This document shows positions 34,413 to 44,096 of a stretch of DNA of 64,000 nucleotides, one piece after another. Position numbers and translations under genes: made by a program. The stretch comes from Paenibacillus faecis (GTDB taxonomy: Bacteria; Bacillota; Bacilli; Paenibacillales; Paenibacillaceae). The stretch spans positions 674,466-738,465 of the forward strand of contig NZ_VSDO01000005.1 of assembly GCF_008084145.1 (NCBI RefSeq), written 5' to 3'. The notes under the pieces are model-generated. The model searched no databases and had not been told where the DNA came from. It saw only the letters and a program-made list of their open reading frames with translations. Every line of letters starts with the position of its first letter. Position 1 is the first letter of the stretch.

Positions 34413-35768
34413 TTGACGGATTCATCCTACGGTTTAAGGTTTGATATTTATGAACGCGTACATTTGTCGGAACAGGTAACCGGAATCGACGAATTGGAGG
34501 AAATCGAACTTTTTCCGAGAATCCAGGTCGTTCCGGGCGAAGAGTATGCTTCCCTCCGCGGGCATCTGCTGTTGTCGGGACTGTATCGGGGGGAAGGCGG
34601 CACGCATGAATTGGAGCATTGGATCCCGGTAGAGATTACGATTCCGCTTAGCCGGGTCGGTAAGCTGGAGGACATTGCGGTCGAAATCGAGAATTTCGAC
34701 GTGGACCTGCTTAGCGCCAGAAGCTTGAACATTACGGGCGTTCTTTCGCTTCAGGGAATCGAAACCTCGTCGGTCAGCGTGGACCCGGAAGAGTGGAAGG
34801 ACCGTGAATTCGTAACTTCCCATGAACCGGCTCCAGATTTTCGCGGCGAGGCGGAAACGAATCGTTCGAACCCGTGGGGGCGGGAATTCCAGACCGGAAA
34901 TAACGAGCGGAACTACGCCGATCCGTTCCGTGCATGGGAGCAGGAAGCCCAGCCCGGTTCGGAAGATGCGGACGAGCAGCCGCAGGTTCTGAAGTGGAAC
35001 AATGTAGATTCGCCGCTGTTTGCTCAGGCCGTGCTGGAGGACAAGGGGGATGCGGATTGGACCGAGACCCCGGGGGGACCTCGGGAACCCGTTTTCGAGG
35101 AATGGGCCGAAAATGCGGACGAAGCGCCGGATGAACGGTACGGGAGATGGCGGGAAGCGGCTCGGGAGCCGGATGACGCCCAGAGGGAACCGGAGCATGC
35201 TTTACCCGTAACCGCCGCCGAAACGGTACAGCACCTGGAGGAACGGGACCGGATGGAGGCGGCTCCTGAATCCGCGCCGCTGGCGGAGTACGAGAACGAG
35301 CTTCCTGTCCTGGCCGAGGCGGACCCACTCGAAGAGGCCGTATCGGAAACCTTGGAAGATAAGGACCAGATCCGTCCGGAGCCCGCCGAAGAGAAAAAGG
35401 AGATGAAAATCGCCCTTGGCAGCAAAAAGAACGAGGCAGGGCAGCGTGACGACCATTTCGGAATCAGCAAGCTGCTGTCCACTCCACGTCAGGATGCCGA
35501 ACCTGCATTTGAAGCCGGGGAGCAAGAAAGCGTTCAGGCTGCCGCCCAAGATTCGGGGGACGGCGAGGAAGTACGGTGGAAGAGCCTGTTTATCGGCAAC
35601 AACGAAGAGCAGACACCTTTCCGCAAAGTCAAGCTGGTTATCGTCCAACGTGAAGAGACACTGGATGAGATCGCGGAGCGGTATCAGCTCAGTACGCGGG
35701 AACTTCAACTTTACAATCGTCTGAGCGAACAGCATTTGAATGAGGGACAGGTGCTGTATATTCCCTAA
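34413..35768 (+). CDS. spoVID: Stage VI sporulation protein D, spore coat morphogenetic protein
   Basis: A 451-residue protein starting at TTG with a consensus AAAGGAGG upstream. Residues 1-115 form the SpoVID N-terminal domain (GLRFDIYERVHLSEQV ... EEYASLRGHLLLSG). A long acidic, low-complexity middle region follows (about 120-390), and a LysM domain ends it (about 405-451, VIVQREETLDEIAERYQ...LNEGQVLYIP). In B. subtilis SpoVID drives encasement of the spore by coat layers and binds SafA. Its place after hemL is conserved; the neighbour ysxE is absent here. Confidence 0.9.
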   Translation: MTDSSYGLRFDIYERVHLSEQVTGIDELEEIELFPRIQVVPGEEYASLRGHLLLSGLYRGEGGTHELEHWIPVEITIPLSRVGKLEDIAVEIENFDVDLLSARSLNITGVLSLQGIETSSVSVDPEEWKDREFVTSHEPAPDFRGEAETNRSNPWGREFQTGNNERNYADPFRAWEQEAQPGSEDADEQPQVLKWNNVDSPLFAQAVLEDKGDADWTETPGGPREPVFEEWAENADEAPDERYGRWREAAREPDDAQREPEHALPVTAAETVQHLEERDRMEAAPESAPLAEYENELPVLAEADPLEEAVSETLEDKDQIRPEPAEEKKEMKIALGSKKNEAGQRDDHFGISKLLSTPRQDAEPAFEAGEQESVQAAAQDSGDGEEVRWKSLFIGNNEEQTPFRKVKLVIVQREETLDEIAERYQLSTRELQLYNRLSEQHLNEGQVLYIP

Positions 35769-35789
35769 TCGACCGGATGCGTACCTTGG

Positions 35790-35821
35790 AAAGCTGCACA
35801 GTGAATTGTGCGGCTTTTTTG
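35790..35821 (+). terminator. Terminator after spoVID
   Basis: A stem formed by AAGCTGCACA and TTGTGCGGCTT (one G-T pair) is followed by six T residues. Confidence 0.85.
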
Positions 35822-35867
35822 TTTTGTCTCTACATGGAGGACAAATGTCCATTTTTGTATCGTCAGG

Positions 35868-35896
35868 TTGACTCCGGGACATAATCAAGCTATTAT
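35868..35896 (+). promoter_or_regulatory. SigA-type promoter of valS
   Basis: TTGACT (35868-35873), a 17-base spacer and TATTAT (35891-35896). Transcription should begin near 35903, upstream of the T-box leader. Confidence 0.75.
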
Positions 35897-35902
35897 GAAA
35901 AA

Positions 35903-36216
35903 GATAAACGCCATGTATAACCCATTACAAAGACCAGGAACGGGAAGAGTAGGCAGTGAACCCTTCAGAGAGCGGAATTGATACGCTGGAAAATTCCGTA
36001 GGATACAGCTGACCGAAGTCGCCCGGGAGTCGTCCGTTTGATCCATATCGTTCCGGTATGCTAGAACGGGCCGGCCGCAGCCGTTATCTGTATGAGTGTC
36101 GCAAGCCTTGCGGAGTCAACCGGGAAGATTCAGGGTCCCTTGACCGCCTGCCTGCGAAACAAAGGTGGTACCGCGAAAGTAAAGCCTTTCGTCCTTTGAG
36201 ACGAGGGGCTTTTTGT
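35903..36216 (+). promoter_or_regulatory. T-box leader of valS, specifier GUC
   Basis: This leader senses uncharged tRNA-Val. Stem I elements (GGGAAGAGTAGG near 35942, AGAGAGCGG near 35977) precede a specifier loop in which GTC (36018-36020) follows ACCGAA. The T-box core AAAGGTGGTACCGCG is at 36161-36175; its GGTGG would pair with the tRNA acceptor end. A terminator stem with a T run (36181-36216) follows. Valine codon GTC agrees with valS downstream. When tRNA-Val is uncharged, the antiterminator forms and valS is transcribed. Confidence 0.93.
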
Positions 36217-36296
36217 GTTTTCTTGGCCCATCATGATCAAACCTCAAACTTAAATTGTGCCAAAGTTATTTCAAATGTAATGGAGGTCAAGTACAA

Positions 36297-38972
36297 ATGA
36301 CAGAAAAGCAAACACAGCAACCTTTGTCGGCGGAAATGCCGACGACATACGACCCGAAAGCGGCGGAACAGAAATGGTACCGCTATTGGCTGGAGGGGGG
36401 ATTTTTTAAGGCGGGGCAAAAACAGGACGCCGAGCCGTTCACGATCGTAATCCCGCCTCCCAACGTGACGGGAATGCTGCATTTGGGGCATGCGCTGGAC
36501 TGTACGCTGCAGGATATTTTGATTCGGACCAAACGCATGCAGGGGTATGACACCCTTTGGCTGCCGGGCACGGACCATGCCGGGATCGCCACGCAGACGA
36601 AAGTGGAGCAGAAACTCCGGGAGGAAGGGTTGTCGCGCTACGATCTCGGGCGTGAAAAATTCCTGGAACAGGTATGGCAGTGGAAGGACAAATATGCCGA
36701 GTCCATTCATGAGCAATGGGCGAAAATGGGCTTCTCCCTGGATTATTCCCGCGAGCGTTTCACGCTGGACGAGGGCTTGTCCAAGGCCGTACGCGAAGTG
36801 TTTGTGAAACTGTACGAAAAAGGTTTGATTTACCGGGGCAAATATATCATTAACTGGGACCCGGTAGCGCGTACCGCCCTTTCCGATATCGAAGTGGAGT
36901 ACAAAGAAGTCAATGGACACCTCTATCATTTGCAGTATCCGTTGAAGGACGGCAGCGGTTCGATCACCGTGGCTACGACGCGTCCGGAGACGATGCTCGG
37001 CGATACGGCGGTTGCCGTTCACCCGAAGGACGAGCGATACAAGGACTTGATCGGCAAAACGCTGATCCTACCGATTATCGGCCGCGAGATTCCCGTTATT
37101 GCCGACGAGTATGTCGACAAAGAATTCGGCAGCGGCGCCGTGAAAATTACACCGGCCCATGATCCGAATGACTTTGAGGTCGGCTTACGTCATCAATTGC
37201 CTCAGATCACCGTCATGGACGAAGGCGGCAAAATGAATAAGGACGCGGGCAAGTACCAAGGGATGGACCGCACAGAGTGCCGCAAACAAATCGTCAAGGA
37301 CCTGCAGGAGCTGGGCGTTTTGATTAAAATTGAAGACCATGTGCATCAAGTCGGACATAGCGAACGTACCGGCGCCGTAATCGAGCCTTATTTGTCCACA
37401 CAATGGTTCGTCAAAATGAAGCCGTTGGCGGAAACGGCCATCGCCGCCCAAAAATCCGGAAACGGCGTGAATTTTGTACCGGATCGTTTTGAAAAGACCT
37501 ATCTTCATTGGATCGAAAATGTCCGCGACTGGTGTATTTCGCGCCAATTGTGGTGGGGACACCGGATTCCGGCCTGGTATTCCGAGGAAACCGGCGAGAT
37601 GGTTGTGGCTTACGATGAAGCGGAGGCGCGGGCCAAGCTGGGACGGGACGACCTCAAGCAGGATGAGGATGTATTGGATACCTGGTTCAGCTCCGCGTTG
37701 TGGCCGTTCTCGACGCTCGGTTGGCCGGACGGAGCCAGCGAGGATCTGAAACGTTATTTCCCGACGAGTGTGCTCGTGACGGGATACGATATTATCCCGT
37801 TCTGGGTTTCCCGCATGATCTTCACCGGTCTGGAGTTCACTCAAACGATTCCGTTCCGCGATACGCTGATTCACGGATTGATTCGGGACAGTGAAGGACG
37901 TAAAATGTCCAAATCGCTCGGCAACGGGGTCGACCCGCTGGAGGTTATCGAGAAGTACGGCGCGGATGCCATGCGTTATATGCTTTCCACGAGCAGCACT
38001 CCGGGGCAGGACCTTCGCTTCCATTGGGAACGCGTAGAGCAGGCGCGGAATTTTGCGAACAAGATCTGGAATGCTTCGCGGTTTGCCTTGATGAACCTGG
38101 AGGGCGTCAAATTCGAGGACATCGACATCAGCGGGGAGCTGAGCACGGCGGATCGCTGGATTTTGCATCGCTTTAACGAAACGACGCGGGAAGTTACCCG
38201 ATTGATCGACGCTTATGAGTTCGGGGAAACCGGACGTCAGTTGTATAACTTTATTTGGGATGATCTTTGCGACTGGTACATTGAGTTCGCCAAGTTGTCT
38301 CTATACGGGGAAGACGCCGCGGCGAAGCGGAAGACCCAATCGGTTCTTGCTTACGTATTGGACCGGACGCTGCGGTTGATCCACCCGTTCATGCCGTTTA
38401 TTTCCGAGGAAATATGGCAGCACCTGCCGCATGACGGCGAAACGATTACGTTGGCGGAATGGCCGAAATACGATCCTGCGCTGGAAGCGCCGGACGCCGT
38501 TCAAGAAATGAACCTGCTGGTTGATATGATCCGCTCCGTCCGGAACATTCGGGCCGAAGTGAATGTGCCGATGAGCAAGAAAATCGAGCTGCTTGTCAAA
38601 CCGGCGAATTCGGAACTGCTTGACATCGCTAACCGGAACGCCCATTACATCAGCCGTTTCTGCAACACCTCGCGGTTGGACCTGTCCATTGAGGCGGCGG
38701 TGCCGGATAAGGCGATGACCGCGGTCGTTACCGGAGCCGAACTGTATCTTCCTCTTTCCGGGCTCATCGATATCAGCCAGGAGATCGCGCGGCTTGAAAA
38801 AGAGCTGGACCACTTGAACAAAGAAGTCGAACGCGTGGAGAAAAAGCTGGGGAATGAAGGGTTTGTTTCCAAAGCCCCGGCCAAGGTCATCGAGGAAGAA
38901 AAGGCCAAGATGGCGGATTACGCGGAAAAGCGGGATAAGGTTCTGGCACGGATCAGCGAATTGAAAGCTTAA
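36297..38972 (+). CDS. valS: Valyl-tRNA synthetase
   Basis: An 891-residue class I aminoacyl-tRNA synthetase. The start ATG 36297 has TGGAGGTC upstream. HIGH appears as HLGH (62-65) and KMSKS at 536-540. An editing (CP1) domain lies at about 200-380 (ATTRPETMLGDTAV, HDPNDFEVG), and the C-terminal ~65 residues are a coiled coil (LEKELDHLNKEVERVEKK) that contacts tRNA. Regulated by the T-box upstream. Possibly co-transcribed with folC past a hairpin. Confidence 0.98.
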   Translation: MTEKQTQQPLSAEMPTTYDPKAAEQKWYRYWLEGGFFKAGQKQDAEPFTIVIPPPNVTGMLHLGHALDCTLQDILIRTKRMQGYDTLWLPGTDHAGIATQTKVEQKLREEGLSRYDLGREKFLEQVWQWKDKYAESIHEQWAKMGFSLDYSRERFTLDEGLSKAVREVFVKLYEKGLIYRGKYIINWDPVARTALSDIEVEYKEVNGHLYHLQYPLKDGSGSITVATTRPETMLGDTAVAVHPKDERYKDLIGKTLILPIIGREIPVIADEYVDKEFGSGAVKITPAHDPNDFEVGLRHQLPQITVMDEGGKMNKDAGKYQGMDRTECRKQIVKDLQELGVLIKIEDHVHQVGHSERTGAVIEPYLSTQWFVKMKPLAETAIAAQKSGNGVNFVPDRFEKTYLHWIENVRDWCISRQLWWGHRIPAWYSEETGEMVVAYDEAEARAKLGRDDLKQDEDVLDTWFSSALWPFSTLGWPDGASEDLKRYFPTSVLVTGYDIIPFWVSRMIFTGLEFTQTIPFRDTLIHGLIRDSEGRKMSKSLGNGVDPLEVIEKYGADAMRYMLSTSSTPGQDLRFHWERVEQARNFANKIWNASRFALMNLEGVKFEDIDISGELSTADRWILHRFNETTREVTRLIDAYEFGETGRQLYNFIWDDLCDWYIEFAKLSLYGEDAAAKRKTQSVLAYVLDRTLRLIHPFMPFISEEIWQHLPHDGETITLAEWPKYDPALEAPDAVQEMNLLVDMIRSVRNIRAEVNVPMSKKIELLVKPANSELLDIANRNAHYISRFCNTSRLDLSIEAAVPDKAMTAVVTGAELYLPLSGLIDISQEIARLEKELDHLNKEVERVEKKLGNEGFVSKAPAKVIEEEKAKMADYAEKRDKVLARISELKA

Positions 38973-38990
38973 GCTAAAAGGATGCAGACA

Positions 38991-39034
38991 ATCCGGCTGA
39001 ATTCTTCCCGGCATCGGGAGAGGCTCAGCCGGAT
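38991..39034 (+). terminator. Long hairpin between valS and folC
   Basis: A perfect 10-bp stem ATCCGGCTGA/TCAGCCGGAT (38991-39000 with 39025-39034) encloses a second stem TCCCG/CGGGA. No T run follows, so it may be a processing or partial termination site rather than a classical terminator. Confidence 0.45.
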
Positions 39035-39093
39035 GCTTGCTATCTGCTGATATAAGCAGGTTCATTCCATTAAAGATGTGAAGGTGAATGCAA

Positions 39094-40470
39094 ATGGGGG
39101 TTCATATAGAAGGAGATAACGGCGAAGCGCTCGAAAGCTACGGCGAGGCCGTCGATTGGATCAACGGTTTGATTCCGTTTGGAATACGTCCGGGACTTGA
39201 TCGGATTCATCAGTTGATGGAGCGGCTGGGGAATCCGCATCGACGCCTGAAATTTATTCATGTGGCCGGGACGAACGGGAAAGGCTCTTCCTGTGCCTTT
39301 TTAACCCGTACCCTCCTGGAATGCGGTTATAGCGTAGGGACGTTCACTTCGCCGTACATTACCAAGTTTACGAACCGGTTTCAGTATAACGGGCAAGACA
39401 TTCCCGAGGAGACGCTGCTTAAACTAAGCAATCGGGTACTGCCTTTTGTCAAAGATATCGCGGAAAGCGAGTTGGGCTCACCGACGATGTTCGAGGTCAG
39501 TACGGCGATCGCTATCCTTTATTTTGCCGAGGAATGTTATCCGGATGTGGTAGTATGGGAGACCGGGCTTGGGGGAAGGATGGATGTTACAAATATTGTA
39601 ACGCCTGTCGTTTCTTTAATCACGAATATCGGTTATGATCATACGGACATCCTCGGGGACACGATCGAGCAAATCGCCAAGGAGAAAGCGGGGATTATCA
39701 AACCCGGGATTCCGGTAGTGAGCTGTGTCGAGCAGCCCGAGGCGATCGCGGTACTAAAGGAGACGGCCGCCGGGCAAAAGAGCACCCTTTACTTGCTTGG
39801 TGAGCAGTTTTTTTATGAACGTTCTCAAATTAGCGAGCAAGGGCAGGATATGCAGTTCCGTGGACCGTTTCGCGACTTTTCGTTGAACCTCTCCATGTTG
39901 GGAGAGCATCAATGCAAAAATGCGGCCGGCGTAATGATGGTTCTCGAAATTTTGCGGCAGTATATGGCCTTCTGTTTGGAGGACGCGGATGTTCTTCGCG
40001 GGTTCCGGAACACGACGTGGGCGGGAAGGCTGGAGCAGGTGTCCGGGAATCCGCGCATCGTGCTCGACGGAGCCCATAATCCCGAAGGAGCGGAGTCGCT
40101 GGCCAAAAGCTTGCGGGAAACGTTCCGCTATCGGCGTCTGATTTTGATGATGGGGATGCTGGCGAATAAGCATCATCGCGCCTACCTCGAGCATATATTA
40201 CCTATAGTGGATACGCTTATACTGACCGAGCCCGATTTCCGCCGAAAACTGGATGCGGGCGCGTTATACGATCTGGTACTTGAGCTGAAGGATTCAGTGG
40301 CGAAGCCCGATCTGGAAATCGTTGTGGAGCGTGATTGGAAAAAGGCGCTTGCGCTTTTGGAGTCACGGACGGAACGGGAGGATCTTGGGGTGGTCACCGG
40401 CACGTTGTATATGATCTCGGATGTGCGGGCAACCCTTTTGCATCAAACCGATTCTGAAAAAGGCTGGTGA
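39094..40470 (+). CDS. folC: Folylpolyglutamate synthase / dihydrofolate synthase
   Basis: A 458-residue Mur-ligase-family enzyme that adds glutamate to folates and may also make dihydrofolate. The ATG at 39094 is seven bases after AAGGTG; the ATG at 39088 is too close. The P-loop is VAGTNGKGSS, followed by ETGLGGRMDVTN and the C-terminal DGAHNPEGAE motif. It follows valS as in B. subtilis. Eight bases separate its stop from the proposed murC start. Confidence 0.95.
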   Translation: MGVHIEGDNGEALESYGEAVDWINGLIPFGIRPGLDRIHQLMERLGNPHRRLKFIHVAGTNGKGSSCAFLTRTLLECGYSVGTFTSPYITKFTNRFQYNGQDIPEETLLKLSNRVLPFVKDIAESELGSPTMFEVSTAIAILYFAEECYPDVVVWETGLGGRMDVTNIVTPVVSLITNIGYDHTDILGDTIEQIAKEKAGIIKPGIPVVSCVEQPEAIAVLKETAAGQKSTLYLLGEQFFYERSQISEQGQDMQFRGPFRDFSLNLSMLGEHQCKNAAGVMMVLEILRQYMAFCLEDADVLRGFRNTTWAGRLEQVSGNPRIVLDGAHNPEGAESLAKSLRETFRYRRLILMMGMLANKHHRAYLEHILPIVDTLILTEPDFRRKLDAGALYDLVLELKDSVAKPDLEIVVERDWKKALALLESRTEREDLGVVTGTLYMISDVRATLLHQTDSEKGW

Positions 40471-40477
40471 ATGGAAA

Positions 40478-41854
40478 TTGCTAAATACAACTGAACAACA
40501 TGTGCATTTTATCGGTATCGGTGGCTATGGCATGAGCGCTATTGCCCGAGTGATGCTGGAGATGGGGTATACCGTGACCGGATCGGATGTCGCTTCCCAG
40601 GAACTGACCGAGAAGTTGGCCGCCAAAGGGGCAAAAATTTATATCGGGCATACCGCGGAGCATGTGCACGGTGCGGACCTTGTAGTTTATTCCACGGCCC
40701 TTCCGAAGGATAATGTGGAACGGCTTGAAGCGGAGGAGCAAGGAATTCCGATCTTGCACCGTTCGCAGATGTTGGCCCGCTTGCTGAATGAACGGCAGGG
40801 CGTTGCGGTTGCCGGCGCGCACGGCAAAACGACGACTTCGTCGATGATCGCGCTGGTCATGGAGCAGTGCGGCACGGATCCGACTTACATTATCGGCGGA
40901 GAAATTATGGGGATCGGGACTAACGCGAAGGCGGGACAAGGACGTTTTGTCGTCGCCGAAGCGGACGAGAGCGACGGGTCTTTCCTCCAATACCATCCTT
41001 CCATGGGTGTGGTCACCAACATTGAGGCGGACCATCTCGAGAATTATGGCGGGGACTTCGGACGGCTGAAAGAAGCTTATGTCCAGTTTCTGAACCAGAT
41101 CAAACCGGATGGAGTAGCCGTTGTTTGCGGAGACGACGCTAATATTAAGGAGCTTCTTCCCGATCTCAACTGCCGCGTCATCACTTACGGCATGGGACCG
41201 GACTGTGATTATTCGGCCGACAGCATCAAGCTGGGGGATCGGCATGTCACGTTCCTCATGAAAAAGGGACAGCAGGAATTGGGGACGATCGAGCTTTCCG
41301 TACCGGGTAAACACAACGTATATAACGCTATGGCTACGGTCATCGTCTGTCTGGAGGCGGGCATCCCTTTCGCGGATATCGCGTCGGCGATCATCGGTTT
41401 CCATGGTGCAAAGCGCCGGTTCCAGGTGCTGGGAGAGAAGGGCGGCGTTCTTGTGATTGACGATTACGCCCATCATCCGACGGAAATCGAGGCGACGATC
41501 GCCGCGGCCAAAGCGACGGGCAAACGGATTATCGCCGTGTTCCAGCCGCAGCGGTATACGCGCACGTTTTTCCTGCTGGATGCGTTCAGCCGGGCCTTTG
41601 GCGAGGCGGATGAGGTGATCATCACGGACATATACTCCCCAGCCGGCGAACAGCAAATCGAAGGGGTCCATTCCTCCAAGCTGGTTGAACTTATCAAGGA
41701 GAACAGCAATGCCGGAGCTCGGTACCTTCCGACGAAGCAGGACGTCATCGCGGACTTGCAGGGCCGGCTTCAGCCGGGGGACCTGGTTCTTACGATGGGC
41801 GCCGGCGATATTTGGAAGGTCGGAGATACGCTGGCCAAAACTTTGACCGATTAA
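40478..41854 (+). CDS. murC: UDP-N-acetylmuramate--L-alanine ligase
   Basis: A 458-residue cytoplasmic ligase adding the first L-alanine to the peptidoglycan precursor. The N-terminal UDP-binding motif HFIGIGGYGMSAIA, the ATP loop AGAHGKTTTS, and FQPQRYTRT with the VIDDYAHHPTEI segment identify it. The start is taken as TTG 40478 (MLNTTEQHVHF). Starting further upstream would overlap folC and add residues atypical for MurC. No strong ribosome binding site precedes it, so coupling to folC is likely. In B. subtilis murC is elsewhere. Confidence 0.95.
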   Translation: MLNTTEQHVHFIGIGGYGMSAIARVMLEMGYTVTGSDVASQELTEKLAAKGAKIYIGHTAEHVHGADLVVYSTALPKDNVERLEAEEQGIPILHRSQMLARLLNERQGVAVAGAHGKTTTSSMIALVMEQCGTDPTYIIGGEIMGIGTNAKAGQGRFVVAEADESDGSFLQYHPSMGVVTNIEADHLENYGGDFGRLKEAYVQFLNQIKPDGVAVVCGDDANIKELLPDLNCRVITYGMGPDCDYSADSIKLGDRHVTFLMKKGQQELGTIELSVPGKHNVYNAMATVIVCLEAGIPFADIASAIIGFHGAKRRFQVLGEKGGVLVIDDYAHHPTEIEATIAAAKATGKRIIAVFQPQRYTRTFFLLDAFSRAFGEADEVIITDIYSPAGEQQIEGVHSSKLVELIKENSNAGARYLPTKQDVIADLQGRLQPGDLVLTMGAGDIWKVGDTLAKTLTD

Positions 41855-41913
41855 CGGATCCGCCCGATCTTAACCGATCAGGACGATATGGAGAAAAAAC
41901 GAATGTAAAAGAA

Positions 41914-41945
41914 AAAACCTCGCGGACTTGAACTGCGAGGTTTTT
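41914..41945 (+). terminator. Terminator after murC
   Basis: AACCTCGC (41916-41923) pairs with GCGAGGTT (41935-41942), flanked by A and T runs. Confidence 0.88.
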
Positions 41946-42019
41946 CTTGCGGTTTGGCATATAAAGAACCGCCCGCTCATATGGTATCTTTAGAAGAATG
42001 GACAAGGAGCGTGCGGACA

Positions 42020-43159
42020 GTGGATAAGGCCAAAATGACATTCCGTTTTGACGATGGGCAGCAGCGGCGGCGCGGCATGGAGGAGAGCGCGCCGCGTGTG
42101 GTTCCGGCAGCCGAAATGAAGCCGGAGGCGCTGCCGCCGGTTGAAGAACCGGTTGCCTCCATATCCGACGGAGAACCGCGGCATCGCGGGGAGTCGCCGT
42201 CCGGTGGAGAGACCGTCTACCGCCCGGTGGAAATCGTCGACGACTGGAACGACCCGTTTACGGATTATACCGGGACCGGGGGGGCGATCCTCCCGTCGTA
42301 TACCACCCGTAAGCCAAGGACATCGTGGTGGAAGGTGGCGGGTTCCTTGACCGGCGCCATCGTTACGGGCGCTCTGTTCGGTTTCGTGGTCTTGTCCATG
42401 TTTAACGGGGACGTGAGCGTTCCCATCCCGGGGGTTTCCGTGCCCGATCGTTCCTCAGCCGGCCAGTCTGCGGATGTTCCGGTTTTTGGGGAAATCGGCG
42501 GGGACCCGGGGGATGAAGGGAATGCGGGGATGCCGGTAAACATCGCGCTGCCGGGACAGACCTATCACTTTTTGCAGTACGGCGTATTTTCTACGGCGGA
42601 GGGAGTCGAACTGGCTCAACGGGAACTGGAGGCGTCGGGGATTGCCGCAGCCCGCGACACCGTCGACGAGAAGCGGGTTTATGCCGGGGTTTCTTCGGAC
42701 CGGGAACAAGCCAAGTTGCTGAGCGGCCAACTCAAAACAGCGGGAGTACATCTGATTCTTCACGAAATCGCGCTTCCCTCTTCCGCCGAGATTCTATATA
42801 ACGGGGATGTAACCGCCTTGGAACGATATTTTGCCCGGAGCGCGGAGTTGATCGATTGGCTCAGTACATTGTCCGCGTCCCGTCTTGTGGAGGTCAAGCC
42901 TCAGCTTTTGTCGGCGGAGGAACAATCGGAGCTGGGCGAGCGCCATCAGCGATGGACGGAAAGCGCGGCGGCGGTCCGCGCCAACCAGCCCGAAGCTTTC
43001 GCGCTGGAGGCCGGAAATCTGGAGAAAGCGATGAACAGCGCGGTCGAGGCGATGGCCGAGTACCAGAAAAAAGGGGCAAAAACGCTGCTTTGGGAAGTGC
43101 AGGATGAAATCATGAGCTTTATTTTGGGGGAACAAAAAATGGTAGGGGGTCAAGCTTAG
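42020..43159 (+). CDS. SpoIIB-like SPOR-domain membrane protein
   Basis: A 379-residue protein from the GTG at 42020, preceded by AAGGAG. A cytoplasmic N-terminal ~105 residues leads to one membrane segment (about 112-135, SLTGAIVTGALFGFVVLSMF). An extracellular SPOR domain follows (about 178-250, TYHFLQYGVFSTAEGVELAQREL) and a helical C-terminus. SPOR domains bind peptidoglycan lacking stem peptides at division sites. The gene position between folC and maf is that of B. subtilis spoIIB, which helps degrade septal peptidoglycan at the start of engulfment. The name is therefore likely but rests on position and architecture. Confidence 0.75.
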   Translation: MDKAKMTFRFDDGQQRRRGMEESAPRVVPAAEMKPEALPPVEEPVASISDGEPRHRGESPSGGETVYRPVEIVDDWNDPFTDYTGTGGAILPSYTTRKPRTSWWKVAGSLTGAIVTGALFGFVVLSMFNGDVSVPIPGVSVPDRSSAGQSADVPVFGEIGGDPGDEGNAGMPVNIALPGQTYHFLQYGVFSTAEGVELAQRELEASGIAAARDTVDEKRVYAGVSSDREQAKLLSGQLKTAGVHLILHEIALPSSAEILYNGDVTALERYFARSAELIDWLSTLSASRLVEVKPQLLSAEEQSELGERHQRWTESAAAVRANQPEAFALEAGNLEKAMNSAVEAMAEYQKKGAKTLLWEVQDEIMSFILGEQKMVGGQA

Positions 43160-43179
43160 TACAGGACCTCCGGGTATAT

Positions 43180-43218
43180 AAAACGGCAGGAATGGTAATA
43201 CCTTCCCCTGCCGTTTTT
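43180..43218 (+). terminator. Terminator after the spoIIB-like gene
   Basis: AAAACGGCAGG (43180-43190) pairs with CCTGCCGTTTT (43207-43217) around a 16-base loop and ends in T residues. Confidence 0.85.
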
Positions 43219-43222
43219 GTGT

Positions 43223-43251
43223 TTGTATTGCTGCTGAATAAACCTTATAAT
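43223..43251 (+). promoter_or_regulatory. SigA-type promoter of maf
   Basis: TTGTAT (43223-43228), a 17-base spacer and TATAAT (43246-43251), giving a leader of about 140 bases. Confidence 0.65.
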
Positions 43252-43398
43252 AATGAAGTGTCAAAAAATGGCGAGCGGACAGCTTTTAAAGCTGTGTAAT
43301 CGTTTTTCACCAACAAAGAGAGTTTAGAGGTCGGCAGCAAGAAGGAAGAGAGGCTTCCTTCGGACAAGCCCGCTTCGAACAAAGGAGAGAAGTGCATC

Positions 43399-44001
43399 TT
43401 GGATGCTTCCATAACTCGACGCATTATCCTAGCTTCGACATCCCCGCGACGCCGCGAGCTTGTCGCTTCTTTACATATTCCGTTCGACATTGTTCCCAGC
43501 CATGCCGAAGAGTCGACCCCGGAGGGCTGGTCGCCGGACAGAATCGTGACGGAGCTCGCCAAACGGAAAGCCGAAGCCGTATACCGGCAACTTGATGACA
43601 GGGACCGACAAGGCGTGATCGTCGGCAGCGATACGATCGTCGTCAGGGACGGCACCGTTTTGGGGAAGCCGGCGGACCAACGGGAGGCGGCCTCGATGCT
43701 TCGTTCTCTGCAGGGCAGAAGCCATGAGGTTTACACCGGTGTAGCCTGTATCGATAGCCGCACCGGCGCCAGTAAAGTGGATTACCGCAGGACCGTGGTG
43801 ACGATGAGAGCTTTGCACGAAGAAGAGATTGAAGCTTATGCCGCGAGGGGTGAAGGACTCGACAAGGCGGGCGCTTATGCGATTCAAGGCCTGGGCGCGA
43901 CGATCGTCACCGGCATTGAAGGATGTTACTTTAACGTAGTCGGATTACCCTTGTCCTTGCTTGCGGAAATGCTGGCATCGTTCGGAATCCAAGTGTTTTA
44001 A
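43399..44001 (+). CDS. maf: Maf family nucleoside triphosphate pyrophosphatase
   Basis: A 200-residue enzyme hydrolysing dTTP/UTP-type or modified nucleotides, linked to septum inhibition in B. subtilis. The N-terminus ILASTSPRRRELV is the family signature, followed by the metal-binding VGSDTIVV and KPADQREAASML. The start is TTG 43399 with AAAGGAGAG upstream. It opens the maf-radC-mre-min cluster, as in B. subtilis. Confidence 0.94.
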   Translation: MDASITRRIILASTSPRRRELVASLHIPFDIVPSHAEESTPEGWSPDRIVTELAKRKAEAVYRQLDDRDRQGVIVGSDTIVVRDGTVLGKPADQREAASMLRSLQGRSHEVYTGVACIDSRTGASKVDYRRTVVTMRALHEEEIEAYAARGEGLDKAGAYAIQGLGATIVTGIEGCYFNVVGLPLSLLAEMLASFGIQVF

Positions 44002-44096
44002 CTTGTAAGGGAAGAGATAAAGCATATCCTTCCGAATCGTAACTTTGTCGTAAGGCCTTTTGGCTTTGCAAATACATTCGGAAGCGAGGGATCGCA

